A stretch of DNA of 55,914 bases. Origin: a virus. Location of the stretch: IMG/VR virus record IMGVR_UViG_3300046010_005980, positions 1-55,914 of that record; one strand, 5' to 3'. The notes under the pieces are model-generated. The model did not search any database. It had not been told where the DNA came from and saw only the letters and a program-made list of their open reading frames with translations. This document shows positions 1 to 7,107 of the stretch, in pieces (position 1 is the first letter of the stretch; each line of letters starts with the position of its first letter). A program made the translations under genes and the position numbers.

Positions 1-621
1 GGCTTCCACATGCGGAGCGATCTCGAGCTTCGACATGGGAATCCGGTTGGCTTCCACCTTGTCGAGAAACTCCTCCAAGCTCAGCGCCTCACCCGTCTCC
101 GAGATGGCATAGCGCACGGTGGCGTCGGCGTTGAAGTACGGCGTGTTGATGAAGTTGCCCACATCCCCACGGTCGAACAGTATCTTGTCCTGCTTCGGGA
201 ATATCTCCCGACCAGCAAAGCCCAGCACGGCCGCCATCTCGGTCAGGTATTCCCGCACCATGGCGGCCGGATACCAGCCGTCCAAGAACAGGTACAGGTG
301 TGCCCCGCCAGACTTCGAGCGGCACTGGATCAGCGGCAGCTTCTGGTTCTTGATACGTGCAGCCAAGGCCTTGTGGTCGAGGTCGTAGTCGTCGACATCG
401 ATGGCCCCGAAGCAGCACTCGTTCTTCGAATTGATCGGGATCGCGCCGACGCCCTGCTTTCCTGCAAGATGCGCCTCGACGTGCTCCTCCGTCATCACCT
501 CACGGATGACATAACTGTTGGCTTCTGCCTTGCCGTTTCTCGCAACTCGGCCCACGGTCGTTCGTCCATGGGCCAAGTCCGAGCCTTGAAAGGCAAGCAG
601 AAGACGTCTGGCGTTATTCAT
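1..621 (-). CDS. AEP-type DNA primase, N-terminal 207 residues (3' end outside window)
   Basis: The visible part looks like an archaeo-eukaryotic primase (AEP) domain of the kind found in TOTE-type and phage primase-polymerases, which make primers or short DNA at the fork. Around residues 70-75 there is an acidic DxD-type motif (GAIDVDDYD), followed by a Ser-Gly-Gly-Ala-His motif (SGGAHLYLFL) that matches the nucleotide-binding sxH motif. A later FDRGDVGNF segment could supply the third acidic position. ATG at 621 is preceded by a purine-rich AGGAAGAGGG site and overlaps the stop of the HNH gene by 8 bases. The 3' end lies beyond the left edge, so any helicase or zinc domain fused downstream cannot be seen. 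The AEP call is by motif only. Confidence 0.65.
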   Translation of the reverse strand, partial: MNNARRLLLAFQGSDLAHGRTTVGRVARNGKAEANSYVIREVMTEEHVEAHLAGKQGVGAIPINSKNECCFGAIDVDDYDLDHKALAARIKNQKLPLIQCRSKSGGAHLYLFLDGWYPAAMVREYLTEMAAVLGFAGREIFPKQDKILFDRGDVGNFINTPYFNADATVRYAISETGEALSLEEFLDKVEANRIPMSKLEIAPHVEA

Positions 622-1048
622 CAGCCCTCTTCCTACGATGTTTTGCCCACGCACTTTTCTCGCCTGTTCTCTCTCGGCAGTAAGACGTGAATCCGGGCAT
701 GTTTAGATTTTCTTTTTGTGTCCCCCAGCGAAGGTTGTCCGCCCTATTGTTCAGGGCGTTCTCGTCCAGATGGATTACAACGGCGTTCGGAAAAGGAGGC
801 GGACCATAGAAGGCTTCACAGATCAGCCGATGGATTTTCTTCTGCCCAAAGGACTGTGTCCGAATACCGTAGTAACAGTGTCTGGCGGTCTTTGAGGACC
901 TTGTCTTCACTCCTAAAACGGGCTTTGTTTTGTACGTGCGGACAACGCCACTTCGCAGCACCACAGTTGTTTCGGGGAGCTTTATAAAGCCAAGGCTGCT
1001 GGCAAGCATCCCCGGACACGACGGCACAGGTCGCCACTCTTCTTCCAT
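614..1048 (-). CDS. HNH homing endonuclease (NUMOD4-like plus HNH_3)
   Basis: A 144-residue protein starting EEEWRPVPSCPGM, like the NUMOD4 DNA-recognition module of phage HNH endonucleases. The second half carries the HNH signature: KIHRLICEAFYG, VVIHLDENALNN, then NLRWGTQKEN. Such enzymes cut DNA and spread their own gene. It sits between the ssDNA-binding-like gene and the primase, which is a typical insertion position. Two in-frame ATGs are possible, at 1060 and 1048. I chose 1048 because GGAGGG lies six bases upstream, while the first ATG has no ribosome site. The family is clear; activity is inferred. Confidence 0.85.
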   Translation of the reverse strand: MEEEWRPVPSCPGMLASSLGFIKLPETTVVLRSGVVRTYKTKPVLGVKTRSSKTARHCYYGIRTQSFGQKKIHRLICEAFYGPPPFPNAVVIHLDENALNNRADNLRWGTQKENLNMPGFTSYCRERTGEKSAWAKHRRKRADE

Positions 1049-1069
1049 GATTCCCTCCATAGGTTATAA

Positions 1070-1098
1070 GGTGTCAAGCCTAACTCAGGCTTGACACC
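1070..1098 (-). terminator. Perfect 12-bp hairpin after the ssDNA-binding-like gene
   Basis: Arms GGTGTCAAGCCT (1070-1081) and AGGCTTGACACC (1087-1098) pair perfectly around a five-base loop. On the minus strand the stem follows the stop codon of the ssDNA-binding-like gene and is followed by TTATAA, so it would act as a weak-tailed terminator or attenuator before the HNH gene. A near copy of one arm (ATCAAGCCTA) lies at 1101-1110, so the site also has a direct-repeat, operator-like look. Confidence 0.6.
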
Positions 1099-1107
1099 GT
1101 ATCAAGC

Positions 1108-1893
1108 CTAAAACGGGATAGAATCGTCTCGGCCGCCGCCCTCGGAATGGTTCTCGGCTTGCGCCTTCACCTCGCCGCGCATGATGCTCTCGCGGAAATT
1201 CTTGGCCTCAACCAGAAGGTCACGGGTATCGACCGTGCCGACCTTGTCGATGGACCAGTTGTAGAAGTCGCCCTTGTCGTTGGTCTCTTCCGTGGTTGTC
1301 AGGAGCCACATCGTAGCGAACACTGGCGGGGTAATGATGGCACCCGTCGTCGGATGCTTGATCTTCTGCATGGCGATCTGCGTCTTCCAGCGACGCGAGA
1401 CCTTGAGCTGCGTGGACTTCATGTCAACCACAACGGGCTGGGTCATGCCGTCTTCGTCTACGATCAGGCAGAAGTGCTGGTCAGACTTCACCAACTCGTT
1501 GCCTGTCGGCAGGATTTCCTTGCTGCCGTTGCGGCTGGTGCGCTGCAGGATCGGATCGTTGGCGTTGATCTCGCCCCGGAACCCGCCGCCGCTTTCGCGA
1601 GGGACAAACTCCAGATACTTCGTGGTCTGGTAGCAGGGGATGATGACCAGCCCCTTCTCGCCTGCCCACATCTGCCCGGTGAGCGTGTTGTACGCATCGC
1701 CAGTGGAGAGGCCTTCGATGTACTCGGGCTTCTTCTTGTTCAGTTGCGGAGACAGGGACTGCGCCACACGCACGAACGGGATTTGCATCTCGGACGAGTC
1801 GAAGGCTGCGCCCTCTCCCGCCATGCCGAAGATGTCGTCCATCACTTCGTTGGACAGGGCGGTCTGGTTGGCTTTTGCCACAGCAGTGGTCAT
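1108..1893 (-). CDS. Putative single-stranded DNA-binding protein with SSB-type acidic tip
   Basis: A 261-residue protein with no family I can name with certainty. It ends in GGGRDDSIPF, which closely matches the acidic C-terminal tip (DDDIPF) that bacterial SSB uses to recruit partner proteins. The body is rich in beta-type segments with aromatic residues, as expected for an OB-like fold. ATG at 1893 has a strong GGAGG site that lies in the end of the upstream gene, so the two are translationally linked. Its neighbours are a primase, helicase and polymerase, which fits a replication-fork role. The tip is seen; the ssDNA-binding function is inferred from it. Confidence 0.6.
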   Translation of the reverse strand: MTTAVAKANQTALSNEVMDDIFGMAGEGAAFDSSEMQIPFVRVAQSLSPQLNKKKPEYIEGLSTGDAYNTLTGQMWAGEKGLVIIPCYQTTKYLEFVPRESGGGFRGEINANDPILQRTSRNGSKEILPTGNELVKSDQHFCLIVDEDGMTQPVVVDMKSTQLKVSRRWKTQIAMQKIKHPTTGAIITPPVFATMWLLTTTEETNDKGDFYNWSIDKVGTVDTRDLLVEAKNFRESIMRGEVKAQAENHSEGGGRDDSIPF

Positions 1894-1895
1894 GA

Positions 1896-2453
1896 TTATT
1901 TCCTCCGGATATCAGCAGCGTTGACGACGTATGCACCGAACATGTCGAGATCGATGGGCTTGCCACCCTCGACACGCTCTTTGACAAAAGCCTTCAGCGT
2001 CTGGGAATGAATGTGGGTCTTGATTTCGGGGTCGAAGCCCTGCTCACGCAGGATGCCGACAGCGTTCTTGGCAGCGTTGTCTTCGCCACGTCCGAAGGAC
2101 ACCGTCACATCGTTCTTGATGATGTCGTCCAGACCGTTGTCGCGAAGCCAGCCGAAGGCCTTCTCGCGGTTGTCCTCAGAGATCGAGGCCGACACGATGA
2201 GCTTGCGTGTCACAGCCACGCCGTCAACGTCGAGGCGGTCAACGCCCATCTCGTCCATCACGCCGGGGATCAGTTCGGTGGTGAGCTTCTGACGCTCCTG
2301 CTTCAAGGCCTTGAGATCGGCTTCCACCTTCTCGATGTCCTTGTCCACCTGCCGCAACGTGCGGACGAGGTCGCTCAGGTTCTTGGTCTCTTGGGTGCCC
2401 ACGTTTGACAGCGCGTCGGCTTCGCTGAAGATGTCGTCGAAGATGTCGGTCAC
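1896..2453 (-). CDS. Conserved replication-region protein with N-terminal coiled coil, function unknown
   Basis: A 185-residue protein. Residues 20-60 form a heptad-rich charged helix (LRQVDKDIEKVEADLKALK), followed by a compact mixed region with FGWLRDNGLDDIIKNDVTV and TLKAFVKERVEGG. Proteins of this build recur beside SSB or RecA-like genes in podoviruses, without a known role. I start it at GTG 2453, which has an AGAGG site. The same frame stays open far upstream, but that part runs antisense to the helicase gene and is not coding. It is two bases from the next gene. It faces the SNF2 helicase across a 75-base divergent gap. Confidence 0.75.
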   Translation of the reverse strand: MTDIFDDIFSEADALSNVGTQETKNLSDLVRTLRQVDKDIEKVEADLKALKQERQKLTTELIPGVMDEMGVDRLDVDGVAVTRKLIVSASISEDNREKAFGWLRDNGLDDIIKNDVTVSFGRGEDNAAKNAVGILREQGFDPEIKTHIHSQTLKAFVKERVEGGKPIDLDMFGAYVVNAADIRRK

Positions 2454-2528
2454 AAGTATATCCTCTTCAGGTTTGTGGTTGATCAACAAGTCGTCTTGTT
2501 GTAGATGCAGTATATCGGAGGATATGCC
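2454..2528. promoter_or_regulatory. Divergent intergenic region with two inverted repeats
   Basis: This 75-base gap separates leftward replication genes from the rightward helicase and must hold both start signals. It contains the palindrome GTTGATCAAC at 2478-2487, overlapped by CAACAAG (2484-2490) and CTTGTTG (2495-2501) around a four-base spacer. Such nested inverted repeats are typical repressor sites. A ribbon-helix-helix protein is encoded nearby at 4176-4373. No convincing -10/-35 pair was seen. Confidence 0.45.
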
Positions 2529-3983
2529 ATGACTGTCAAGCTGAATTTTAAGACGACGCCATACGCCCATCAGGTGACGGCGCTCGAACGCTCTCTCGAC
2601 CGGGAGTCCTATGGATTCTTCATGGAGATGGGCACTGGTAAGTCGAAGGTGCTGATCGACACCATCAGCAACCTGTACCTCGAGGGCAAGATAGACTTCG
2701 CCCTGATCATTGCACCCAAAGGCGTGTACCGCAACTGGGTGTCGAAAGAAATCCCAGAGCACATGCCCGACGAGTTGGAGAAGCGGGTGATTCGCTGGGT
2801 GTCCACTGCGAACAAGGAACAAGAGGCCGAGATCAAGTCGGTCGGCAAGTTCTTCGGGGGCCTGACCCTCTTCGTCATGAACGTCGAAGCTTTCTCTGCC
2901 CTCAAGGGCAAGCAGGCAGGCGAGTGGTTGGGCAAGAAGTTCGGGGCCCGAGGTCTGATCGGCATCGACGAATCGACCACCATCAAGAACCACAAAGCCA
3001 AGAGGACCAAGGCCCTCGTCAAGATCGCCTCGATGTTCAAGTACCGTCGGCTGCTGACGGGGTCGCCTGTGACCAAGTCGCCCATGGACATCTACGCGCA
3101 ATGCGAGTTCCTCGGACCTCGGCTCTTGGGCTGCGACAGCTACTACGCTTTCCAAGGGCGGTACGCTGTGACGCAGAAGCGGAAGATGGGAGCACACAGC
3201 TTCGAACAGATCGTCGGCTACCGCAATCTGGAGGAGCTCGGACATCGGATCGACAGCTTCGCCTACCGGGTCCTGAAGAAAGAGTGCCTCGACCTGCCGG
3301 AGAAAACCTACAGCGCCCGCTACGTGACGATGACGCCCGAGCAGCAGAAGATGTACGAGGAGATTAGGAAGGAGGCGTTCACCCTGATCGACGGGACAGA
3401 GCTGGTGTCTACCCCTGTCGTGATCACGCAGCTTCTCCGCCTGCAACAGGTGCTGTCCGGCCACCTCAAGACGGACGAGGGTGAGCTCGTCACCTTCAAG
3501 TCGAACCGCATGGAGGCGCTGCTCGAGATACTCGAGGAGCACGATGGCAAGGCCATCATCTGGTCTCGCTTCCGGCACGACATCATCTCGATCACCGAGG
3601 CGCTTCGCAAAGAGTACGGCCCGCAGGTGGCGGCCGCCTACTTCGGGGACACCTCGGACGAGGAGCGCAACGACATCGTGCGAAACTTCCAGAACCCCGG
3701 GCATCCGCTGCGCTTCTTCATAGGCAACCCAGCCACGGCAGGCTATGGTCTGACGCTGACGGAGGCGAACCTCGTGGTCTACTATGCCAACTCCTTTGAC
3801 CTCGAACATCGGCTGCAAAGCGAAGATCGGGCGCACAGGATCGGGCAGAAGAACCCGGTCACCTACATCGATCTGATCACCGAGAAAACGGTGGACGAGA
3901 AGATTGTGGCAGCATTGAGGAACAAGATCGACATTGGGGCGAAGGTCCTCAGAGAGGAGGCGCGCAAATGGCTGCAACTCTAG
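2529..3983 (+). CDS. SNF2-type DEAD/DEAH helicase
   Basis: A superfamily 2 helicase of 484 residues that would use ATP to move on or remodel DNA. Walker A is MEMGTGKS near residues 32-39 and the Walker B/DEAH position is IGIDES near 145-149. TGSP near 177-180 is motif III, and the C-terminal lobe has AGYGLTLTEANLVVYY and EDRAHRIGQ (motifs V and VI). The RIGQ ending is typical of SNF2-like phage helicases. I start at ATG 2529 because GGAGG lies eight bases upstream, rather than at an in-frame ATG 24 bases earlier that lacks a site. It is the only rightward gene in this replication block apart from the small gene that follows it. Confidence 0.9.
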   Translation: MTVKLNFKTTPYAHQVTALERSLDRESYGFFMEMGTGKSKVLIDTISNLYLEGKIDFALIIAPKGVYRNWVSKEIPEHMPDELEKRVIRWVSTANKEQEAEIKSVGKFFGGLTLFVMNVEAFSALKGKQAGEWLGKKFGARGLIGIDESTTIKNHKAKRTKALVKIASMFKYRRLLTGSPVTKSPMDIYAQCEFLGPRLLGCDSYYAFQGRYAVTQKRKMGAHSFEQIVGYRNLEELGHRIDSFAYRVLKKECLDLPEKTYSARYVTMTPEQQKMYEEIRKEAFTLIDGTELVSTPVVITQLLRLQQVLSGHLKTDEGELVTFKSNRMEALLEILEEHDGKAIIWSRFRHDIISITEALRKEYGPQVAAAYFGDTSDEERNDIVRNFQNPGHPLRFFIGNPATAGYGLTLTEANLVVYYANSFDLEHRLQSEDRAHRIGQKNPVTYIDLITEKTVDEKIVAALRNKIDIGAKVLREEARKWLQL

Positions 3984-4282
3984 CCGAGCTGGACAACATC
4001 ACAGGCGACGACCTCATGGCCCACTGGCAGTTCATGAAGGCGGTGCTGGAGTACAAGTTTGGGGATCGGACGAGGGACGATGCCCTCGAACACATGAGCT
4101 ACTACAGCGGGCTCGAGGTGTTCTTCTGCGAGATCATGCTCAAAGAGCTGTGTCGGGAGCGCCTCGGCGCTCTCGTCATTTCTTTTCCGAAGCTACCGCC
4201 ATGTCCTCCGCCATACTACCCTCTTCCGGTTGAATCGCGCGGTACTTTTCGCGGATCATCACGGCGAGTTGCCGAGCCATAG
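3968..4282 (+). CDS. Small protein co-translated with the SNF2 helicase, unknown function
   Basis: A 104-residue protein whose ATG overlaps the helicase end by 16 bases, with a GAGAGGAGG ribosome site. Residues 1-70 look like a folded helical domain (GDDLMAHWQFMKAVLEYKFG). The last 35 residues are proline-rich and lie antisense to the leftward ribbon-helix-helix gene, so the C-terminal part may be read-through or the frame may be damaged. No family recognised. Confidence 0.55.
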   Translation: MAATLAELDNITGDDLMAHWQFMKAVLEYKFGDRTRDDALEHMSYYSGLEVFFCEIMLKELCRERLGALVISFPKLPPCPPPYYPLPVESRGTFRGSSRRVAEP

Positions 4283-4373
4283 AGCGGTCCTCTTTCTCGG
4301 CGATGATGGCAAGAAGTTTGTGGTCGTCCTCGGGGACGGCCACATTCCGAAAGACAAGACCTTTATTGGCCAT
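4176..4373 (-). CDS. Arc/MetJ-like ribbon-helix-helix protein
   Basis: A 65-residue protein with the ribbon-helix-helix pattern of Arc-type DNA-binding proteins: a short strand (GLVFRNVAVPED), then two helices (DHKLLAIIAEKEDRSMA and RQLAVMIREKYRAI). Such proteins bind operators as dimers. GGAGG precedes the ATG. Its 3' end overlaps the converging small rightward gene by 107 bases. It may control the small-gene train or the divergent region at 2454-2528, but that is inference. Confidence 0.7.
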   Translation of the reverse strand: MANKGLVFRNVAVPEDDHKLLAIIAEKEDRSMARQLAVMIREKYRAIQPEEGSMAEDMAVASEKK

Positions 4374-4551
4374 CGTGTGTAGCCTCCAACAAGCAGCTTA
4401 TGACAGGGTTATAGCTGTCCTGTGAGCAGGAAACAAGGCTCTTCGGTTTTGGGTATCGCGAGGGGCGCGATGGTGGATGGTGAGCCGTAGCGCAGTCTGA
4501 CCTTCGACCAAGACAAAACCGCAGGTTTCGTGTGCGCCCCTCGCAATCTTT
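4374..4551. repeat. Intergenic 178 bp with an 11-bp inverted repeat
   Basis: This gap between leftward genes has GCGAGGGGCGC at 4458-4468 and its exact complement GCGCCCCTCGC at 4534-4544, 65 bases apart. The arms could form the base of a long stem. On the minus strand TTGTTT, 17 bases, then TATAAC lie about 40 bases before the ribbon-helix-helix gene and might be a promoter. No convincing gene was found here. Confidence 0.4.
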
Positions 4552-4839
4552 TTAGCCGCGCTTTCCGGCAGCTTCAAGTGCTCTTTGGATGGCGGCGGGG
4601 CTGCACGACCATAGGGCCGGGGTCCTCTTGTCACTGACCTGCTCGTCTGGCTTGGGCTTCGTCTTGGACGGCATCGTGGGTGCGTACTTGCTGAGCGGCA
4701 GCGCGATGCCGAAGCGCTCACATGCAGCGTCAATCGAGCTACGATGCATCGAATAGTGGGCCGCGGTCAACGATACGCTCCAGCCCTTGTCTCGCGCCGC
4801 AATGATCATGTCGCGCGTGATGATCTTCCTACCAGCCAT
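4552..4839 (-). CDS. Helix-turn-helix-like small protein
   Basis: A 95-residue basic protein. The first half, TRDMIIAARDKGWSVSLTAA followed by HYSMHRSSIDAACERFGI, reads as a helix-turn-helix of the kind seen in recombinase or Sigma-70-region-4-like folds. The second half is a Lys/Pro-rich linker and a short helix (AAIQRALEAAG). GAGG lies upstream of the ATG. It is followed at a distance by the ribbon-helix-helix gene, so two putative DNA-binding proteins sit together at the end of the small-gene train. Confidence 0.65.
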   Translation of the reverse strand: MAGRKIITRDMIIAARDKGWSVSLTAAHYSMHRSSIDAACERFGIALPLSKYAPTMPSKTKPKPDEQVSDKRTPALWSCSPAAIQRALEAAGKRG

Positions 4840-5008
4840 TCCGGTCCTCTGCTTCTTGTTTGATACGGTTGATGTCCGGCAGGTTCTGCCGGGCCATGTA
4901 TTGTAGCAGCTCGAACTGCTCTTGTGTCAGCCACCAAGCCGGGCATTTCACATACCCAGCCAGCCTCAGGGCCCTCGCTCCGGGGCTGTTGCTGGCTTCA
5001 CGGGGCAT
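4829..5008 (-). CDS. Small phage protein, unknown function
   Basis: A 59-residue protein starting MPREASNSPG, with a GAGG site and an 11-base overlap with the upstream gene and with the next gene. It contains LRLAGYVKCPAWWLTQEQFELLQYMARQ, a helical stretch with a Cys and two Trp. A longer in-frame form exists, but its extra residues run antisense to nothing and lack a ribosome site, so I prefer the short form. No family recognised. Confidence 0.6.
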   Translation of the reverse strand: MPREASNSPGARALRLAGYVKCPAWWLTQEQFELLQYMARQNLPDINRIKQEAEDRNGW

Positions 5009-5192
5009 TGGTTCCCTCAATCTCGGCGATGATGGCGCGGGCTGTTGAGCAACCGCACTCACCCGCAATCTCCCGCAGCGCCTCCACCGCCTTCGCCAGA
5101 TTGGCGGTCAGGGTTTCGATGCGGTCGGCGGCAGCGATGGTGTCTTTGTTGCCGCGACCCCGCAGTCGGGCGAGTAGTCTTTCGTCAGTCAT
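4998..5192 (-). CDS. Small coiled-coil-like phage protein
   Basis: A 64-residue protein made mostly of one amphipathic helix (IAAADRIETLTANLAKAVEALREIAGE). It shares the DRIETLT / LAKAVE pattern with the next gene upstream (DRIEALT, LAKAVELLKEA), so the two look like relatives by partial duplication. The ATG overlaps the upstream stop by four bases (ATGA). Confidence 0.65.
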   Translation of the reverse strand: MTDERLLARLRGRGNKDTIAAADRIETLTANLAKAVEALREIAGECGCSTARAIIAEIEGTNAP

Positions 5193-5635
5193 GTCTGCTC
5201 TCCCTCAATCTCGGCCAGCGTGGCGTCAATGCGGCGGCACAGTTCCATGTCTCGCTCCCACTTACGCTCGTAGACTGGATGCTCGTCCTTCGGCCATTCG
5301 TGGGTGACATACTCCTCAAGGTCTTGCCGCGCCTCCTTGAGCAACTCCACCGCCTTCGCCAGCTTGGCTTCAAGAGCATCACCCCTGCGGTCCGCTTGAC
5401 GGATCATCGCCTCTTGGTTCTTGTTCATAGCCTCCAGCTCCTCCGCATAGGCCTCGGCCTCCTTGGCGTCAGCACGGGCGGCTTCGAGTTGCTCGGTCAG
5501 GGCTTCGATGCGGTCGGCTTGCTTATGACCGTCCGCAAAGCCCACTGCATATGCCGCTCCCTTCTTGAGATCGGCGTGCGTGGGCGTGGCGGCGGGGTTG
5601 TGGGCGTGCCACCGTTGAACGGGGTTGTCACTCAT
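5189..5635 (-). CDS. Coiled-coil phage protein
   Basis: A 148-residue protein. After a short N-terminal segment (NPVQRWHAHNPAATPTHADL) there is a long Ala/Glu/Lys-rich coiled coil from about residue 40 to 110, and then an acidic tail with RRIDATLAEIEGE. The C-terminus resembles that of the downstream 64-residue gene (AIIAEIEG). Likely an oligomeric or partner-binding protein. Function unknown. Confidence 0.7.
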   Translation of the reverse strand: MSDNPVQRWHAHNPAATPTHADLKKGAAYAVGFADGHKQADRIEALTEQLEAARADAKEAEAYAEELEAMNKNQEAMIRQADRRGDALEAKLAKAVELLKEARQDLEEYVTHEWPKDEHPVYERKWERDMELCRRIDATLAEIEGEQT

Positions 5636-5636
5636 G

Positions 5637-5828
5637 TCAGTCCCTCCATGTTCCCATGAGCCTTGAGTTTAGGTCAACTACCTCAGTCAGCCGCGCATAG
5701 CGCCAGCGACCCCACTTCCACCGTCCCACCCCCCAGTCTGGCACCGCCACACGGACCATAAACACAGGCAGGAAGCCCCACTTCAGGTGGATCGCGCCCT
5801 GTTGGGCTTCGCTTGTCAGTTCTTTCAT
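5637..5828 (-). CDS. Trp-rich small protein, unknown function
   Basis: A 63-residue protein with six Trp, mostly in the motif VAVPDWGVGRWKWGRWRYARL. ATG at 5828 overlaps the upstream stop by four bases (ATGA), which fixes the start better than the in-frame TTG 18 bases earlier. The central hydrophobic segment (AIHLKWGFLPVFMVRVAV) could touch a membrane. No family recognised. Confidence 0.55.
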   Translation of the reverse strand: MKELTSEAQQGAIHLKWGFLPVFMVRVAVPDWGVGRWKWGRWRYARLTEVVDLNSRLMGTWRD

Positions 5829-6043
5829 TTCCGACCCCGTTCCCAAGCTGCCCGCGACAGCCGATTGGCCAGCGCGTCCATGTCCTCAGTGCTGATCTGG
5901 CGGTTGGTCATAATGGCCCAGTAGACCAAGTCCATAAACCTTTTGGGCGGCAGCACGGATGCCGCATTGTTGATCCCTAATGCCGCCTCTGCCTGCACGT
6001 CCCTGTGCGGCATGGTCTCTTGTCTCTTGCGTAGGAAGAACAT
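5825..6043 (-). CDS. Small helical phage protein
   Basis: A 72-residue protein with a basic start (FFLRKRQET) and a helical body (FMDLVYWAIMTNRQISTEDMDALANRLSRAAW). GGAGG lies nine bases upstream, inside the end of the previous gene. Unknown family. Confidence 0.65.
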   Translation of the reverse strand: MFFLRKRQETMPHRDVQAEAALGINNAASVLPPKRFMDLVYWAIMTNRQISTEDMDALANRLSRAAWERGRK

Positions 6044-6044
6044 G

Positions 6045-6665
6045 TCAGTAGCCCTCCGGCTTCAGCGCGTCGAGATCGACAGAGAAGTAGACGGCATGTG
6101 CGATGTCCACGTCATGACGGAACATCTCAATGCGGTGCATCTTTCCCGCCCGGCACAGCGCCCGCAGGTGATTGCCAATCGTGGCGGCGTTGAGCTTGTC
6201 CTCGTTCCTCTTGTAGTCGATGTCCCGCTTGAAGAGATTGTAGAAAACCTCGCGGCTCGTCCACACCTGCCCTTCCAGAACCAAGTCGTTGACCAAAGTT
6301 TTCAGGTCGGGCGTGCCAACCTCTTTCTTTGGGGCAGGGGCTGGCGCAGGGGGCGGCACGGGCACAAGCTCTGCGATCCCGCGCTCCTCATGCTGGGTCT
6401 GCTGCGGGAAGATGTAGATCGTCCGCCACGGCACGTCCTGCCGACGGTCCTCGTAATTGGGGATGTAGCGGGTCCGCACTGTGTCCCCCGGCTTGATGTC
6501 AAACCTCTCCGTCTGGCTCTTGTGGAAGAAGATCGAACCTTGGTTCTTGCCGCTCGTGTCTCGGCCATAGGCGTTGCCGGAGAAGGAGACAGAGTAGACG
6601 AGAACCTCGCTCTCGCGCATGTCTTCCAGATCGAAGGCGAGACGCTTGTCGTGTTCGTTTTCCAT
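6045..6665 (-). CDS. Two-domain phage protein, OB-like N-terminus and winged-helix-like C-terminus, unknown function
   Basis: A 206-residue protein. Residues 1-90 are strand-rich (SEVLVYSVSFSGNAYGRD, GDTVRTRYIPNYEDRR), possibly an OB or similar barrel. Residues 104-115 are a Pro/Ala linker. Residues 118-206 look like a winged-helix (LKTLVNDLVLEGQVWTSREV, TIGNHLRALCRAGKMHRIE, HAVYFSV), suggesting nucleic-acid binding. It is the second-largest gene of the leftward train. Fold calls are from pattern only. Confidence 0.65.
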   Translation of the reverse strand: MENEHDKRLAFDLEDMRESEVLVYSVSFSGNAYGRDTSGKNQGSIFFHKSQTERFDIKPGDTVRTRYIPNYEDRRQDVPWRTIYIFPQQTQHEERGIAELVPVPPPAPAPAPKKEVGTPDLKTLVNDLVLEGQVWTSREVFYNLFKRDIDYKRNEDKLNAATIGNHLRALCRAGKMHRIEMFRHDVDIAHAVYFSVDLDALKPEGY

Positions 6666-6667
6666 GG

Positions 6668-6946
6668 TCAGTGTACCTTTTTCTTGGTTTCTGGTTCTTC
6701 TAAATGTTCGGCCGCGCCCCGCAGGACGATGGCCATCTTTTTGTCAGGCATGCCAATCGAGCGGGCGTAGACCATCGTCGTGGTCAAGAGCAAGCTCAGG
6801 GCAACCGACCTGTCGTCGCCCATGTAGGCGTCCACAACGGTCAGAAGCAGGGCAGAAAGCTCGTCCGGCTTCATGTCGTCGGGCAGGCACTCAAACGCCG
6901 CCTCGATCATCTTTGTCTTCTCTTCGTGGCTCGTCAAAACGGGCAC
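6668..6946 (-). CDS. Small helical phage protein, unknown function
   Basis: Up to 92 residues, all-helical in appearance (FECLPDDMKPDELSALLLTV, SVALSLLLTTTMVYARSIGM) with a basic end (ETKKKVH). The start is unsure: GTG at 6946 overlaps the upstream gene by 13 bases and has a weak AAGG site, while ATG at 6910 gives an 80-residue form. Confidence 0.6.
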   Translation of the reverse strand: MPVLTSHEEKTKMIEAAFECLPDDMKPDELSALLLTVVDAYMGDDRSVALSLLLTTTMVYARSIGMPDKKMAIVLRGAAEHLEEPETKKKVH

Positions 6947-7107
6947 TCCTTGCCTTGCTTGTACCAGTCGCTGGTCTCGGCCTTGGGATAAACCTTAGAC
7001 TGGGGGGTTGTCTTAGTATTTTCGATGTGCTTGGGCCGCAGGCCCATCTGTTCCATGAACAGCCCGAAGTCGCCGTAGACCTCGGGGGTGAGGGTGCGGT
7101 CGGTCAT
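6934..7107 (-). CDS. 57-residue phage protein, unknown function
   Basis: A short gene read directly from the sequence, starting MTDRTLTPEVYGDFGLFMEQ and ending GKECPF. Its ATG overlaps the upstream stop by four bases (ATGA), and it has no stop in 57 codons, which together support it as real. No family recognised. Confidence 0.65.
   Translation of the reverse strand: MTDRTLTPEVYGDFGLFMEQMGLRPKHIENTKTTPQSKVYPKAETSDWYKQGKECPF

Noticed and set aside
10-690. Rightward 226-codon frame at the left edge
   Set aside because: Antisense to the primase, whose motifs are clear.
2454-3977. N-terminal extension of the leftward gene at 1896
   Set aside because: Lies antisense to the SNF2 helicase; a GTG with ribosome site at 2453 explains the real start.
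4398-4733. 111-codon leftward frame
   Set aside because: Overlaps the better supported HTH-like gene and consists of Arg/Ser/Pro-rich shadow sequence.
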